Assembly (NCBI RefSeq): GCF_900070365.1
Contig: NZ_LN850107.1
Span: 1,612,001-1,676,000 of the forward strand
Length of the DNA stretch: 64,000 bases
Direction: 5' to 3'
DNA from: Alloactinosynnema sp. L-07
Lineage (GTDB): Bacteria > Actinomycetota > Actinomycetes > Mycobacteriales > Pseudonocardiaceae
The notes beneath the pieces were generated by a model. That model saw nothing but the letters and a program-made list of their open reading frames with translations, ran no database searches and had not been told where the DNA came from. Both the position numbers and the translations under genes were made by a program. Below are positions 17,530-25,706 of this stretch, piece after piece; position 1 is the stretch's first letter; the number at the start of each line of letters is the position of its first letter.

Positions 17530-17558
17530 ACGATAGGGACGTCTCGGGTACCCGTCAA
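17530..17558 (-). promoter_or_regulatory. predicted promoter of the esterase gene
   Basis: On the minus strand TTGACG (17558-17553), a 17-base spacer and TATCGT (17535-17530) form a good promoter. The -35 box overlaps the stop codon of the GntR gene, and the operator lies about 8 bases after the expected start point. Confidence 0.65.
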
Positions 17559-18283
17559 GCGAGCTTGGCGCGGGCGGTGCTGATGCGCTTGCGCACGGGG
17601 GCGTAGTGCTCGGCCACCGCGTCGCGGAAGGCGTCCGGGTCGCCTGCCCGCGCGGCCTCCGCGATCCTCCGGTGGACCTCGATCGTGTCGCGCTCGTCCT
17701 CGATGGTGGCCACCTGCAGGTGCGGGGCGACCACGCGGTAGACGTCCCAGAACACCGCCGACAGCTGGCTGATCAGCTGGTTGCCCATCGGCTGGACCAG
17801 CAGCCGGTGGAACTCGCGATCCGCCTCCACGAAACCGTCCACCTGGCCGGACCCGGCGCCCATCTGCTCCACCAGCCCGTCGAGTGAGTCCAGGTGGTCC
17901 GGGTCCAGGGCGCCGGTCCGGTCGGCCATGCCGCGCTCGAACAGCTCCCGCACGTCCACCAGATCGGACAGCACCTGGAAATCGTCCTCCGGGCTGAGCA
18001 GGCCGCGGAACTCCAGGCTTTCGACGAGCGCGGACAGGCTCAACCTGCCAACGTAGGTGCCGTGTCCATGGCGGACCTCGACGATGTCGAGGGCGTGCAA
18101 CGTCTTCACCGCCTCCCGGATGCTCGACCGGCTGACACCGAGGGCCGCGCACAGCTCGCCCTCCGTCGGCAGTGGATCGCCCGGCCGCAGGCGGTTGTCG
18201 AGGATGTAGCTCTTGATGCGCTGGGTGACCTCCTGGCGGCGCGGCGTGCGTTCCGGGACCTCTGCGAACTGAGAACCGACCAA
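17555..18283 (-). CDS. GntR/FadR-family regulator, probable NanR-type repressor of sialic acid genes
   Basis: The 242-residue protein has an N-terminal winged helix (LPTEGELCAALGVSRSSIREAVKTLHALDIV) and a C-terminal FCD ligand domain with candidate metal and ligand residues in DREFHRLL, VHRRI and EHYAPV. The start is a TTG at 18283 with GAAGGG upstream. The gene sits between the esterase gene and the divergent transporter-nan operon. A 15-bp dyad occurs at both flanking promoters and at the sialidase promoter, so this is the most likely binding protein. NanR proteins of Corynebacterium and E. coli are also GntR/FadR-type, using sialic-acid catabolites as effectors. Confidence 0.88.
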   Translation of the reverse strand: MVGSQFAEVPERTPRRQEVTQRIKSYILDNRLRPGDPLPTEGELCAALGVSRSSIREAVKTLHALDIVEVRHGHGTYVGRLSLSALVESLEFRGLLSPEDDFQVLSDLVDVRELFERGMADRTGALDPDHLDSLDGLVEQMGAGSGQVDGFVEADREFHRLLVQPMGNQLISQLSAVFWDVYRVVAPHLQVATIEDERDTIEVHRRIAEAARAGDPDAFRDAVAEHYAPVRKRISTARAKLA

Positions 18284-18287
18284 CGTC

Positions 18288-18316
18288 TTGACCCTTCTCG
18301 TGCGTCGGGCTACCTT
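18288..18316 (+). promoter_or_regulatory. predicted promoter of the sialic acid transport-catabolism operon
   Basis: TTGACC (18288-18293), a 17-base spacer and TACCTT (18311-18316) match the vegetative consensus. The operator at 18336-18350 lies about 14 bases downstream of the expected transcription start. Confidence 0.65.
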
Positions 18317-18335
18317 CTCACGCTATCAGGTCGTA

Positions 18336-18350
18336 GGACATCGGACGTCC
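18336..18350. promoter_or_regulatory. GntR (NanR-like) operator 3, transporter-nan operon
   Basis: GGACATCGGACGTCC has 7-bp arms with one mismatch around a central G, and is the third copy of the dyad at 13912 and 17501. It lies between the promoter and the GTG of the substrate-binding protein gene. Confidence 0.75.
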
Positions 18351-18384
18351 GATAACTCGACCCTCGAGTCCCAAGGAGGACAGC

Positions 18385-19965
18385 GTGTCGTTTCGGAACC
18401 GTGCGTGGTTCGGCATCCGCCGGACCACGCGGCTCACGGGGGTCGCGCTGGCCGCGGTCGTCGCGGTCAGTGCCTGCGGTGGTCCCAGCTCGACCGGCGC
18501 CGCCGCGCCGTCCGGGAAAGCCGACACCATCGAGGCAGGCATCTCGTACGGGCTGTCCACCGGGTTCGACCCGATGAACACCTCCGGTGCGACGCCGTTC
18601 GCCGCGAATCTGCACATCTTCGAGGCGCTGGTCGACCTCGACCCGGTCACCCGCAAGTCGTACCCGGCCCTCGCCGAGGCCATGCCGGAGAAGGTCAGCG
18701 ACACCAGCTACCGGGTGAAGCTGCGCTCCGGCGCCACCTTCCACAACGGCGACCCGGTCACCGCCGAGGACGTCGCCTTCACCTTCGGCCGCATCCTGGA
18801 CCCGGCGAACAAGTCGCTGATGCGCCAGTTCCTCCCCTTCCTCGCCTCGGTCACCGCCGTGGACGAGCGAACCGTTGAATTCACGCTGAGCACCCGCACC
18901 GCACTGTTCGCCGAGCGCCTCGCGGTGGCCCGGATCGTGCCCAAGAAGGTCGTCACCGCCGACCCGAAGGGCTTCGACGCCAAGCCGGTCGGCTCCGGCC
19001 CGTACGCGCTGGTCGAGGCGATCCAGCAGGACAAGATCGTGTTCAAGGGCTACGACCGCTACAACGGCCCGCGCCCGGCCAAGGTGCCGAACCTGGTTTG
19101 GCGGCTCACCGCCGACCCGGCGTCGCGGGTGAGCGCGATCGAGTCCGGGCAGGTGCACGCCATCGAGGACGTGCCTTACACCGACGTGCAGCGGCTGTCG
19201 CAGAAGATCAAGGTCGACTCGGTGCAGTCGTTCGGCATGTTGTTCCTGATGTTCAACACCTCGGCGGCGCCGTTCTCCGACAAGCGCGTCCGCCAGGCCC
19301 TGCACTACGCCATGGACACGCAGAAGATCATCGGCACCGCGATGGCGGGCAACGGCACCGCCGCGACCAGCTACGTCCAGAAGGGACACCCGGAGTACGT
19401 CGAGGCGTCCACCGTCTACACCCTGAACCAGGACAAGGCCAAGGCGCTGCTGGCCGAGGCGGGGGTCGGCGACCTGTCGATCACCCTGTCGCACACCGAC
19501 ACCGGCTGGGTCAAGGACATCGCGCCACTGGTGAAGGCGTCCTGGGACGCCATCGGCGTGAAGACCACCCTCGACGTCGCCGACTCCGCGGGCACCTATA
19601 AGAAGGTGGACGCGGGCCAGTTCCAGGTGCTGCTCGCCCCCGGCGACCCGTCGGTCTTCGGCAACGACCTCGACCTGCTGATGCGCTGGTTCTACGCCAA
19701 CGACACCTGGGTGAAGAAGCGTTTCCGCTGGGATGGCGCGCCGCAGAAGCAGGTCGTCGCGCTGCTCGACCAGGCCGCCGGGTCGGTCGACGCGGCCGAG
19801 CGGAAGAAGCTGTGGGGCCAGGCGATCGACATCGTCGCCGACGAGGTGCCGCTGTACCCGATCCTGCACCGCAAGCTGCCCACCGCCTGGAACGACAAGG
19901 CGCTGCCCGGGTTCGGCCCCTTGCCCACCACCGGCCTGGCGTTCCTGGACGTCGGCCGCGCCTGA
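18385..19965 (+). CDS. ABC importer substrate-binding lipoprotein (SBP_bac_5, probable sialic acid binding)
   Basis: The GTG start at 18385 follows AAGGAGG. The 526-residue product has a lipoprotein signal with lipobox VSAC (about residue 32) and the peptide/nickel-type binding fold (PF00496), including LRSGATFHNGDPVTAEDVAFTFGRI and a C-terminal DIVADEVPLYPILHR. Family members bind peptides, nickel or sugars. SatA of Haemophilus ducreyi is a precedent for sialic acid binding by this family, and the operon context (nanA, nanK, nanE, a shared operator with a sialidase) supports that substrate here. Confidence 0.85.
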   Translation: MSFRNRAWFGIRRTTRLTGVALAAVVAVSACGGPSSTGAAAPSGKADTIEAGISYGLSTGFDPMNTSGATPFAANLHIFEALVDLDPVTRKSYPALAEAMPEKVSDTSYRVKLRSGATFHNGDPVTAEDVAFTFGRILDPANKSLMRQFLPFLASVTAVDERTVEFTLSTRTALFAERLAVARIVPKKVVTADPKGFDAKPVGSGPYALVEAIQQDKIVFKGYDRYNGPRPAKVPNLVWRLTADPASRVSAIESGQVHAIEDVPYTDVQRLSQKIKVDSVQSFGMLFLMFNTSAAPFSDKRVRQALHYAMDTQKIIGTAMAGNGTAATSYVQKGHPEYVEASTVYTLNQDKAKALLAEAGVGDLSITLSHTDTGWVKDIAPLVKASWDAIGVKTTLDVADSAGTYKKVDAGQFQVLLAPGDPSVFGNDLDLLMRWFYANDTWVKKRFRWDGAPQKQVVALLDQAAGSVDAAERKKLWGQAIDIVADEVPLYPILHRKLPTAWNDKALPGFGPLPTTGLAFLDVGRA

Positions 19966-19972
19966 CCCTCGA

Positions 19973-20005
19973 CCGGGGCCCGCTCCCTGCCGGGGCGGGC
20001 CCCGG
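19973..20005 (+). terminator. intercistronic hairpin (attenuator or mRNA stabiliser)
   Basis: An 11-bp perfect GC stem (19973-19983 with 19995-20005) lies in the 70-bp gap between the binding-protein and first permease genes, the only sizeable gap in the operon. Such hairpins usually allow more binding protein than permease to be made. Confidence 0.6.
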
Positions 20006-20035
20006 CCCCGATCCGACTGACTGGACGGACTGACC

Positions 20036-20986
20036 ATGGTCGCGTTCCTCCGCCTGGCGCTCCGCCGTCTGGCGATGCTCCCCGTGATGATCCTGGGAAT
20101 CTCGTTCCTGGTTTTCGTGCTGCTCCGTCTGTCCAAGGTGGACCCCGCGTACAACGCTCTGGGCGAGGGCGCCTCCGAGGAGGCCCGCGCGGCGTTCACC
20201 GCCGAGAACGGCCTGGACGACCCGCTGATGGTGCGCTACTTCAGCTTCCTCGGCAGGCTGGTGCAGGGCGACCTGGGCGTGACCCTGCGCCCGGCGCACC
20301 CGGTGTCCGACCGGATCGCGTCCGCGTTCCCGCTCACCCTCCAGCTGACCGCACTCGGCCTGCTGCTGGCCGTGGTGCTCGCGCTCGTCCTCGGCGTCAC
20401 CGGAGCGTTGTACCGGGACCGCTGGCCGGACCACCTCACCCGCGTGCTGTCCATCGCCGGGATCGCGGTGCCGTCGTTCTGGCTGGGCATCGTGCTGATC
20501 CACAATCTCGCGGTCAAGCGGCCGCTGTTCCCGGTCGGCGGCTACATCAACCCGGCCGACTCGGTCGGCGGGTGGCTGGAGTCGATGACGCTGCCCGCGA
20601 TCGCGCTGGCCGTGCCGGTGGCCTGCTCGCTGGCCCGGCTGGTGCGAACCTCGATGGTCGCCGAACTGGACCGTGACTACGTGCGCACCGCCCGCGGCAA
20701 CGGCCTGCCCACCGCGCTGGTGCTGCGGTCGGTCCTGCGTAACGCCCTGGTCACCCCGCTGACCGTGCTCGGCCTGAGGGTCGGCTACCTGCTCAGCGGC
20801 GCTGTCGTGATCGAGATGCTGTTCCGCCTGCCGGGCATGGGCCAGCTCGTCGTCCAGGGCGTCGCGGGCGGCGACACCGCGATCGTGCAGGGCACCGTGA
20901 TCACCATCGCCGTCACCTTCCTCGTGGTCAACGTCGTCGTCGACCTCCTCTACCTGTTGGTCAACCCCCGCGTCAGGACGGTGTGA
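20036..20986 (+). CDS. ABC importer permease, DppB type
   Basis: This 316-residue protein has about six membrane helices. The N-terminus reads LRRLAMLPVMILGISFLVFVLLRL as in DppB/OppB permeases, and the EAA loop (RTARGNGLPTALVLRSVLRNALVTPLTVLG) contacts the ATPase. It is followed 1 bp later by the second permease gene. It forms the membrane channel of the putative sialic acid importer together with the permease half of the next protein. Confidence 0.9.
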   Translation: MVAFLRLALRRLAMLPVMILGISFLVFVLLRLSKVDPAYNALGEGASEEARAAFTAENGLDDPLMVRYFSFLGRLVQGDLGVTLRPAHPVSDRIASAFPLTLQLTALGLLLAVVLALVLGVTGALYRDRWPDHLTRVLSIAGIAVPSFWLGIVLIHNLAVKRPLFPVGGYINPADSVGGWLESMTLPAIALAVPVACSLARLVRTSMVAELDRDYVRTARGNGLPTALVLRSVLRNALVTPLTVLGLRVGYLLSGAVVIEMLFRLPGMGQLVVQGVAGGDTAIVQGTVITIAVTFLVVNVVVDLLYLLVNPRVRTV

Positions 20987-20987
20987 C

Positions 20988-22940
20988 ATGCGGACCCGAT
21001 TCCTCCGCTCGCTGGCCCGCCCGGGCATCGCGTTCCGCACGCTGCCACCGCGCTCGCGGGTGGCGCTCGGTGTGCTGATCACCGTGCTGCTGGGCGCCGT
21101 GCTCGCCCCGCTGATCACCGGCGACCCGCTGGTCACGCACACCCCGGCGGTGCCGCCGTCGGCTGAGCACTGGTTCGGCACCGACAAGATCGGCCGCGAC
21201 GTGTTCACCCGCGTCGTGCACGGCGCCCGCTACTCGCTGCTTATCGGCCTCGGCGCGACCTTGGTGGCGCTGCTCGCGGGCGCGGTGCTCGGCTCACTCG
21301 CCGCGACATCGCCGAAGTGGGGCGACGAGGCGCTGATGCGCATACTCGACGTGGTGATGGCGTTCCCGCCGATCGCGCTCGCGCTGGTCCTCGTGGTGTC
21401 GTTCGGCAAGAGCATCCCGGTGCTGATCCTGACCATCGCCTTCGTCTACACGCCGATGCTCGCCCGGGTCGTGCGAGCGAACGTCCTCGCGCAGTACGGC
21501 GAGGACTACGTGGCGGCGGAGAAGGTGATCGGCGCGCGGCGCGGGTACATCGTGGTCAAGCACATCGCCGTCAACTGCGCCGCTCCGGTCCTGGTATTCG
21601 CCACCGTGTTGGTCGCCGAGGCGATCATCTTCGAGGCCAGCCTGTCGTTCATCGGCGCGGGCGTGCAGGACCCGGAGCCGAGTTGGGGCAGCGTCCTCAA
21701 CTACGGCCGGGAGATCCTGCTCAACGGCGGCTGGTGGGCCACGATGTTTCCCGGCCTGGCCATCCTGGTCACGGTGCTGGCGTTGAACATCCTCGCCGAG
21801 GGGCTCACCGACGCCTCGGCGGCGCCCGCCGCGCGACGCCGCTCGTCCGGGGACGAGCCGGTGGCCGAGGCCGCCGAGGCGTCCGCTCCGGTCACCGCAC
21901 CGTCTACTGTGGATGACTCGCTGGCGGTGCTGGCGCGGGTCGCCCGCACCAGGGCCAGGTTCGCGTCGTCGGTCCGCGCTGACGCGCCAGTGCTGTTGTC
22001 AGTCGAGGACCTGTCGATCCGGTTCCCGGACCGCTACGGCGATGTGGCCGTCGTCGACGGCATCTCGTTCAGCGTGCGCGAGGGCGAGACGCTCGGTCTC
22101 GTCGGCGAGTCCGGCTGCGGCAAGAGCATCACCAGCCTGGCGATCACCGGGCTGCTGCCGCGCACCGCCGAGGTGTCCGGCCGCGTGACCTACCGGGGCG
22201 ACGACCTGCTCACGCTGCCGCCGAGGCAGCGCCGCGCGCTCGCCGGACCCGAGATCGCCATGGTGTACCAGGACGCGCTGTCGTCGCTGAACCCGTCGGT
22301 GCTCGTCGGCAGGCAGCTCGCGCAGCTCACCCGCCGCGGCGGCCGCAAGACCCCGGCCGAGCTGCTCGACCTGGTCGGGCTGTCCCCGAAGCGCACGCTG
22401 CGCAGCTACCCGCACGAGCTGTCCGGCGGGCAGCGGCAGCGGGTGCTGATCGCGATGGCGCTGTCGCGCGAACCGCGCCTGCTCATCGCCGACGAGCCGA
22501 CGACCGCGCTCGACGTCACCGTCCAGGCACAGGTGGTCGAGCTGCTCGTGCGGCTGCGCGACGAACTCGGCTTCGCGATGGTGCTCGTCTCCCACGACCT
22601 CGCGCTGGTCGGCGAGCTGGCGCACCGGGTCGCGGTGATGTACGCGGGCCAGGTCGCCGAGCTGGGCACCACGTCGTCGGTGCTGGCCGCCCCAACGCAC
22701 CACTACACCCGCGGCCTGCTCGGCTCGGTGGTGTCGCTGGAGGCCGGGGCTCCTCGCCTGCACCAAATCCGCGGCGTCGTCCCCGCCCCGTCCGGCTTCG
22801 GCGCGGGCTGCCGGTTCGCCTCCCGCTGCCCGGCGGCCACCGAGGTGTGCCGCACCGTCCACCCCGGACTCACCGGGCCCGGCGAGCACGCGTTCGCTTG
22901 CCACCACCCGGCCACCGTCCTCGAGGGGAGCACCCGATGA
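20988..22940 (+). CDS. fused DppC-type permease and DppD-type ATPase
   Basis: One 650-residue frame joins two proteins that are usually separate. Residues 1 to about 275 form a DppC permease (GTDKIGRDVFTRVVHGARYSL, EAA loop with GARRGYIVVKHIAVN, SFIGAGVQDPEPSWG). An alanine-rich linker of about 55 residues follows, then a DppD ATPase with Walker A GESGCGKS near 373, LSGGQRQR near 477 and DEPTTALD near 503, ending with the oligopeptide-transporter C-terminal cysteine region (GCRFASRCPAA). The reading frame is uninterrupted through the linker. The following ATPase gene starts in a 4-bp overlap. Confidence 0.9.
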   Translation: MRTRFLRSLARPGIAFRTLPPRSRVALGVLITVLLGAVLAPLITGDPLVTHTPAVPPSAEHWFGTDKIGRDVFTRVVHGARYSLLIGLGATLVALLAGAVLGSLAATSPKWGDEALMRILDVVMAFPPIALALVLVVSFGKSIPVLILTIAFVYTPMLARVVRANVLAQYGEDYVAAEKVIGARRGYIVVKHIAVNCAAPVLVFATVLVAEAIIFEASLSFIGAGVQDPEPSWGSVLNYGREILLNGGWWATMFPGLAILVTVLALNILAEGLTDASAAPAARRRSSGDEPVAEAAEASAPVTAPSTVDDSLAVLARVARTRARFASSVRADAPVLLSVEDLSIRFPDRYGDVAVVDGISFSVREGETLGLVGESGCGKSITSLAITGLLPRTAEVSGRVTYRGDDLLTLPPRQRRALAGPEIAMVYQDALSSLNPSVLVGRQLAQLTRRGGRKTPAELLDLVGLSPKRTLRSYPHELSGGQRQRVLIAMALSREPRLLIADEPTTALDVTVQAQVVELLVRLRDELGFAMVLVSHDLALVGELAHRVAVMYAGQVAELGTTSSVLAAPTHHYTRGLLGSVVSLEAGAPRLHQIRGVVPAPSGFGAGCRFASRCPAATEVCRTVHPGLTGPGEHAFACHHPATVLEGSTR

Positions 22941-23905
22941 TCCGCGTCGATGACGTGCACGTGCGCCACACCGCGCGCAGCGGCGGGGTGTTCCGCCGCG
23001 ACAAGGTCTACGCGCTGACCGGCGCGACGCTGGAGGTCGGCCGAGGCGAGGTGGTCGGCATCGTCGGCGAGTCCGGCTGCGGCAAGTCCACCCTCGCCCG
23101 CGTCCTCACCGGTCTCCAGCGTCCGACCGCGGGCACGGTGACCTTCCGGGGCGAGGACCTGTGGGCGATGCCCGCCGGGCGGCGCCGCGCCGAGTTCGGT
23201 TCGGCCGTCGGCGTGGTGTTCCAGGACCCGTCGACCGCGCTCAACCCGCGGCTGCCGGTCGGGCGGGTGTTGCGCGACCCGCTCGACGTGCACCGCCGGG
23301 GCACGCCGCGCCAGCGGGCCGGGCGCGTCGAGGAACTGCTGGACCTGGTCGGGCTCCCCGGGCACGTCGCCCGCGCATTGCCGTCGCAGCTGTCCGGCGG
23401 GCAGCGCCAGCGGGTGGCCGTGGCCAGGGCGCTGGCCCTGGAACCGGAACTGGTCGTGGCCGACGAGCCGACCAGCGCGCTGGACGTGTCGGTGCGGGCG
23501 CAGGTGTTGAACCTGCTGGTCGACCTGCGGGCCAGGCTCGGGCTGAGCCTGGTGTTCATCTCGCACGACATCCAGACCGTGCGGTACCTGGCCGATCGGC
23601 TCGCCGTCCTCTACCTCGGCCGCGTGGTCGAGGAGGGTCCGGCCGACACCATCGCCGCCGCGCCCGCCCACCCGTATACCCGGGCACTGTTCTCGGCGAC
23701 GCCCAGCCTGCTTGAGGACGTCGAGCGGATCGTGCTGCACGGTCCGGTGCCGTCCGCGACGCACCCGCCGTCGGGCTGCCCGTTCCGCACCCGCTGTTGG
23801 AAGGCCACCGACGAGTGCGCCGTCGCCTTCCCCGCGCCTTCCACTGTGGATGGTCACACCGTCCACTGTGTCCACCCGGAAACCCCCGCTAGGAGCCCGA
23901 AGTGA
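22937..23905 (+). CDS. ABC importer ATPase, DppF type
   Basis: The ATG at 22937 overlaps the preceding stop (ATGA). The 322-residue ATPase has GESGCGKST, VVFQDPSTALNPR, LSGGQRQRVAVARALALEPELVVADEPTSALD and a C-terminal FRTRCWKATDEC segment typical of DppF/OppF, where cysteines may hold an iron-sulfur cluster. It pairs with the ATPase half of the upstream fusion protein. The nanA gene starts in a GTGA overlap, tying import and catabolism into one transcript. Confidence 0.92.
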   Translation: MIRVDDVHVRHTARSGGVFRRDKVYALTGATLEVGRGEVVGIVGESGCGKSTLARVLTGLQRPTAGTVTFRGEDLWAMPAGRRRAEFGSAVGVVFQDPSTALNPRLPVGRVLRDPLDVHRRGTPRQRAGRVEELLDLVGLPGHVARALPSQLSGGQRQRVAVARALALEPELVVADEPTSALDVSVRAQVLNLLVDLRARLGLSLVFISHDIQTVRYLADRLAVLYLGRVVEEGPADTIAAAPAHPYTRALFSATPSLLEDVERIVLHGPVPSATHPPSGCPFRTRCWKATDECAVAFPAPSTVDGHTVHCVHPETPARSPK

Positions 23906-24810
23906 CCAGTCCCCGATTCACCGGCGTCGTCCCGCCGATCGTGACCCCGATGACCGCGGACGGCGCGGTGGACGTGGCGTCGTTGGAGCGGCTGGTCTCG
24001 TTCCTCCTGGACGCGGGCGTGACCGGGTTGTTCGTCCTGGGCAGCTCCGGTGAGACCGCGTACCTCACCGACGACCAGCGCACCCGCGTTCTGGAGGTGG
24101 TCATCGGCGCGACCGCCGGGCAGGTCCCGGTGATCGCGGGCGCCATCGAGACCACCACGAACCGGGTGGTGGAGCGCGCGGCCGTGGCGGCGAAACTGGG
24201 CGCGGACGCGGTGGTGGCAACCGCGCCGTTCTACGTGCGCACCCACGACACCGAGATCGACCGGCACTTCCGGGCGATCGCCGCGGCCGTCGACCTGCCG
24301 CTGCTCGCCTACGACGTCCCGGTCTGCGTGCACACCAAGCTGTCCACCGATCTGCTGCTCGACCTCGCCGCCGACGGCGTGCTGGCCGGGGTGAAGGACT
24401 CCAGCGGCGACGACGTGGCGTTCCGGCGGCTGTGCCTGCTCGCCCCGCCCGAGTTCGCGCTGCTCACCGGGCACGAGGTCGTGGTGGACGCGATGCTGCT
24501 CGGCGGCGCGCACGGCGCTGTGCCGGGCCTCGGCAACGTCGACCCGCACGGGTACGTCCGTCTGCACGCCGCGGCCTCGGCCGGGGACTGGACGGCCGCC
24601 CGAGCCGAGCAGGACCGCCTGGCCCGGCTGTTCTCCATCGTGTTCGCCGCGCAGGGCACCTCCGGCGGCGCGGCCGGGGTCGGTGCGTTCAAGACCGCGC
24701 TGGCACTGCGCGGGATCATCGCGGGCAACGCGGTGAGCGCGCCGATGCGGTCGCTCGACGCCGCCGAGACCGCGGCCGTGCGCGCGCTGCTCGACGAGGC
24801 CGGGCTGTGA
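23902..24810 (+). CDS. nanA: N-acetylneuraminate lyase (DapA/NanA family)
   Basis: This 302-residue class I aldolase has the family motifs GSSGE (47-51), Y137 in LLAYDVP and the Schiff-base K165 in LAGVKDSSGDD, and these Tyr and Lys positions match E. coli NanA. The predicted reaction cleaves N-acetylneuraminate to N-acetylmannosamine and pyruvate in the cytoplasm. Close paralogues act on other 2-keto-3-deoxy acids, but the order nanA-nanK-nanE with an importer and sialidase regulon makes sialic acid the best substrate. The GTG start at 23902 overlaps the transporter stop. Confidence 0.85.
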   Translation: MTSPRFTGVVPPIVTPMTADGAVDVASLERLVSFLLDAGVTGLFVLGSSGETAYLTDDQRTRVLEVVIGATAGQVPVIAGAIETTTNRVVERAAVAAKLGADAVVATAPFYVRTHDTEIDRHFRAIAAAVDLPLLAYDVPVCVHTKLSTDLLLDLAADGVLAGVKDSSGDDVAFRRLCLLAPPEFALLTGHEVVVDAMLLGGAHGAVPGLGNVDPHGYVRLHAAASAGDWTAARAEQDRLARLFSIVFAAQGTSGGAAGVGAFKTALALRGIIAGNAVSAPMRSLDAAETAAVRALLDEAGL

Positions 24811-25706
24811 CCCAGGCCGCCGCGAACCTGGTCGCGGGGGTCGACATCGGCGGCACCAAGATCGCCACGGGCCTGGTGGCCGAGGACGGGACACTCGTCC
24901 GCTCGGCCACCGTGCCCACCCCGCGCCGCCCGGACGCGGTGCTCGACGCGGTGGCCGCGCTGGTCGCCGATCTCGGGCCGGTCGTCGCCGCCGGGGTCGG
25001 CAGCGCGGGCGTGATCGACCCGGCCAGCGGGCGGGTGCTGTCGGCCACCGACGCTCTGCCCGGTTGGGGCGGCACCGACCTGCGCGGCGGGTTGACCGCG
25101 CGGCTGGGTGTCCCGGTCGCGGTGGACAACGACGTGCGCGCGCACGCGGTGGGGGAGTGCTGGCTGGGCGCCGCCGCCGGGCTGCGACATGTGCTCGTCG
25201 TCGCCGTCGGCACCGGGGTCGGTGCGTCCTATGTGGTGGATGGTGTGGTGGTGAACGGCGCGCACGCCGCCGCCGGGCATCTCGGGCACGTCCCGGTTCC
25301 CGCGGCGGCCGCCTCGACGTGCCCGTGCGGCGGAACCGGGCACGTCGAGGCGGTGGCCTCCGGCCCGGCGCTGCTCGCCGCCTATGGGGACGCGCCCGAC
25401 CTGGCCGCGGTCGCCCAGCGGGCGGCCGACGGCGATGGCCGCGCGCGAGAGGTCCTTGCGAGGGGCGCTGCCGCGCTCGGGCAGGCGATCGGGGGCGTGA
25501 TGAACATGCTCGACCCGGACTTGGTGCTGGTCACCGGCGGGGTCAGCCAGTGCGGCCCGGAGTGGTGGGAGCCGCTGCGCGCGGGCGTGGCCGCCGAGGT
25601 GCTGCCGCCGTTGCGCGACACCGTGGTGCGCGCGGGCGCCCTCGGCTCGGCGGCGGCCGTGCTCGGCGCGGCCCGCCTCGGCTGGGCGGTGGCCCGTGCG
25701 GCGTGA
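24807..25706 (+). CDS. nanK: ROK-family kinase, probable N-acetylmannosamine kinase
   Basis: The GTG at 24807 overlaps the nanA stop by 4 bp; the frame is open further upstream but that part is antisense-like shadow. The 299-residue product has the ROK phosphate motif DIGGTK (13-18), substrate motif VAVDNDVRAHAVGE and the zinc-loop segment CPCGGTGHVEA near 172-182. In classical ROK kinases the loop reads CxCGxxGC; here the third cysteine is histidine, which could still bind zinc. The expected reaction is ATP-dependent phosphorylation of N-acetylmannosamine at O6. Confidence 0.85.
   Translation: MTQAAANLVAGVDIGGTKIATGLVAEDGTLVRSATVPTPRRPDAVLDAVAALVADLGPVVAAGVGSAGVIDPASGRVLSATDALPGWGGTDLRGGLTARLGVPVAVDNDVRAHAVGECWLGAAAGLRHVLVVAVGTGVGASYVVDGVVVNGAHAAAGHLGHVPVPAAAASTCPCGGTGHVEAVASGPALLAAYGDAPDLAAVAQRAADGDGRAREVLARGAAALGQAIGGVMNMLDPDLVLVTGGVSQCGPEWWEPLRAGVAAEVLPPLRDTVVRAGALGSAAAVLGAARLGWAVARAA

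Noticed and set aside
20036..23905. Dipeptide or oligopeptide importer
   Set aside because: The family allows it, but co-transcription with nanAKE and the shared operator with a sialidase make sialic acid more likely; peptide transport is not excluded.
23902..24810. 4-hydroxy-tetrahydrodipicolinate synthase (dapA) for the lysine pathway
   Set aside because: The family is shared, but K165/Y137 numbering, the adjacent nanK and nanE genes and the sialidase operon operator favour N-acetylneuraminate lyase.
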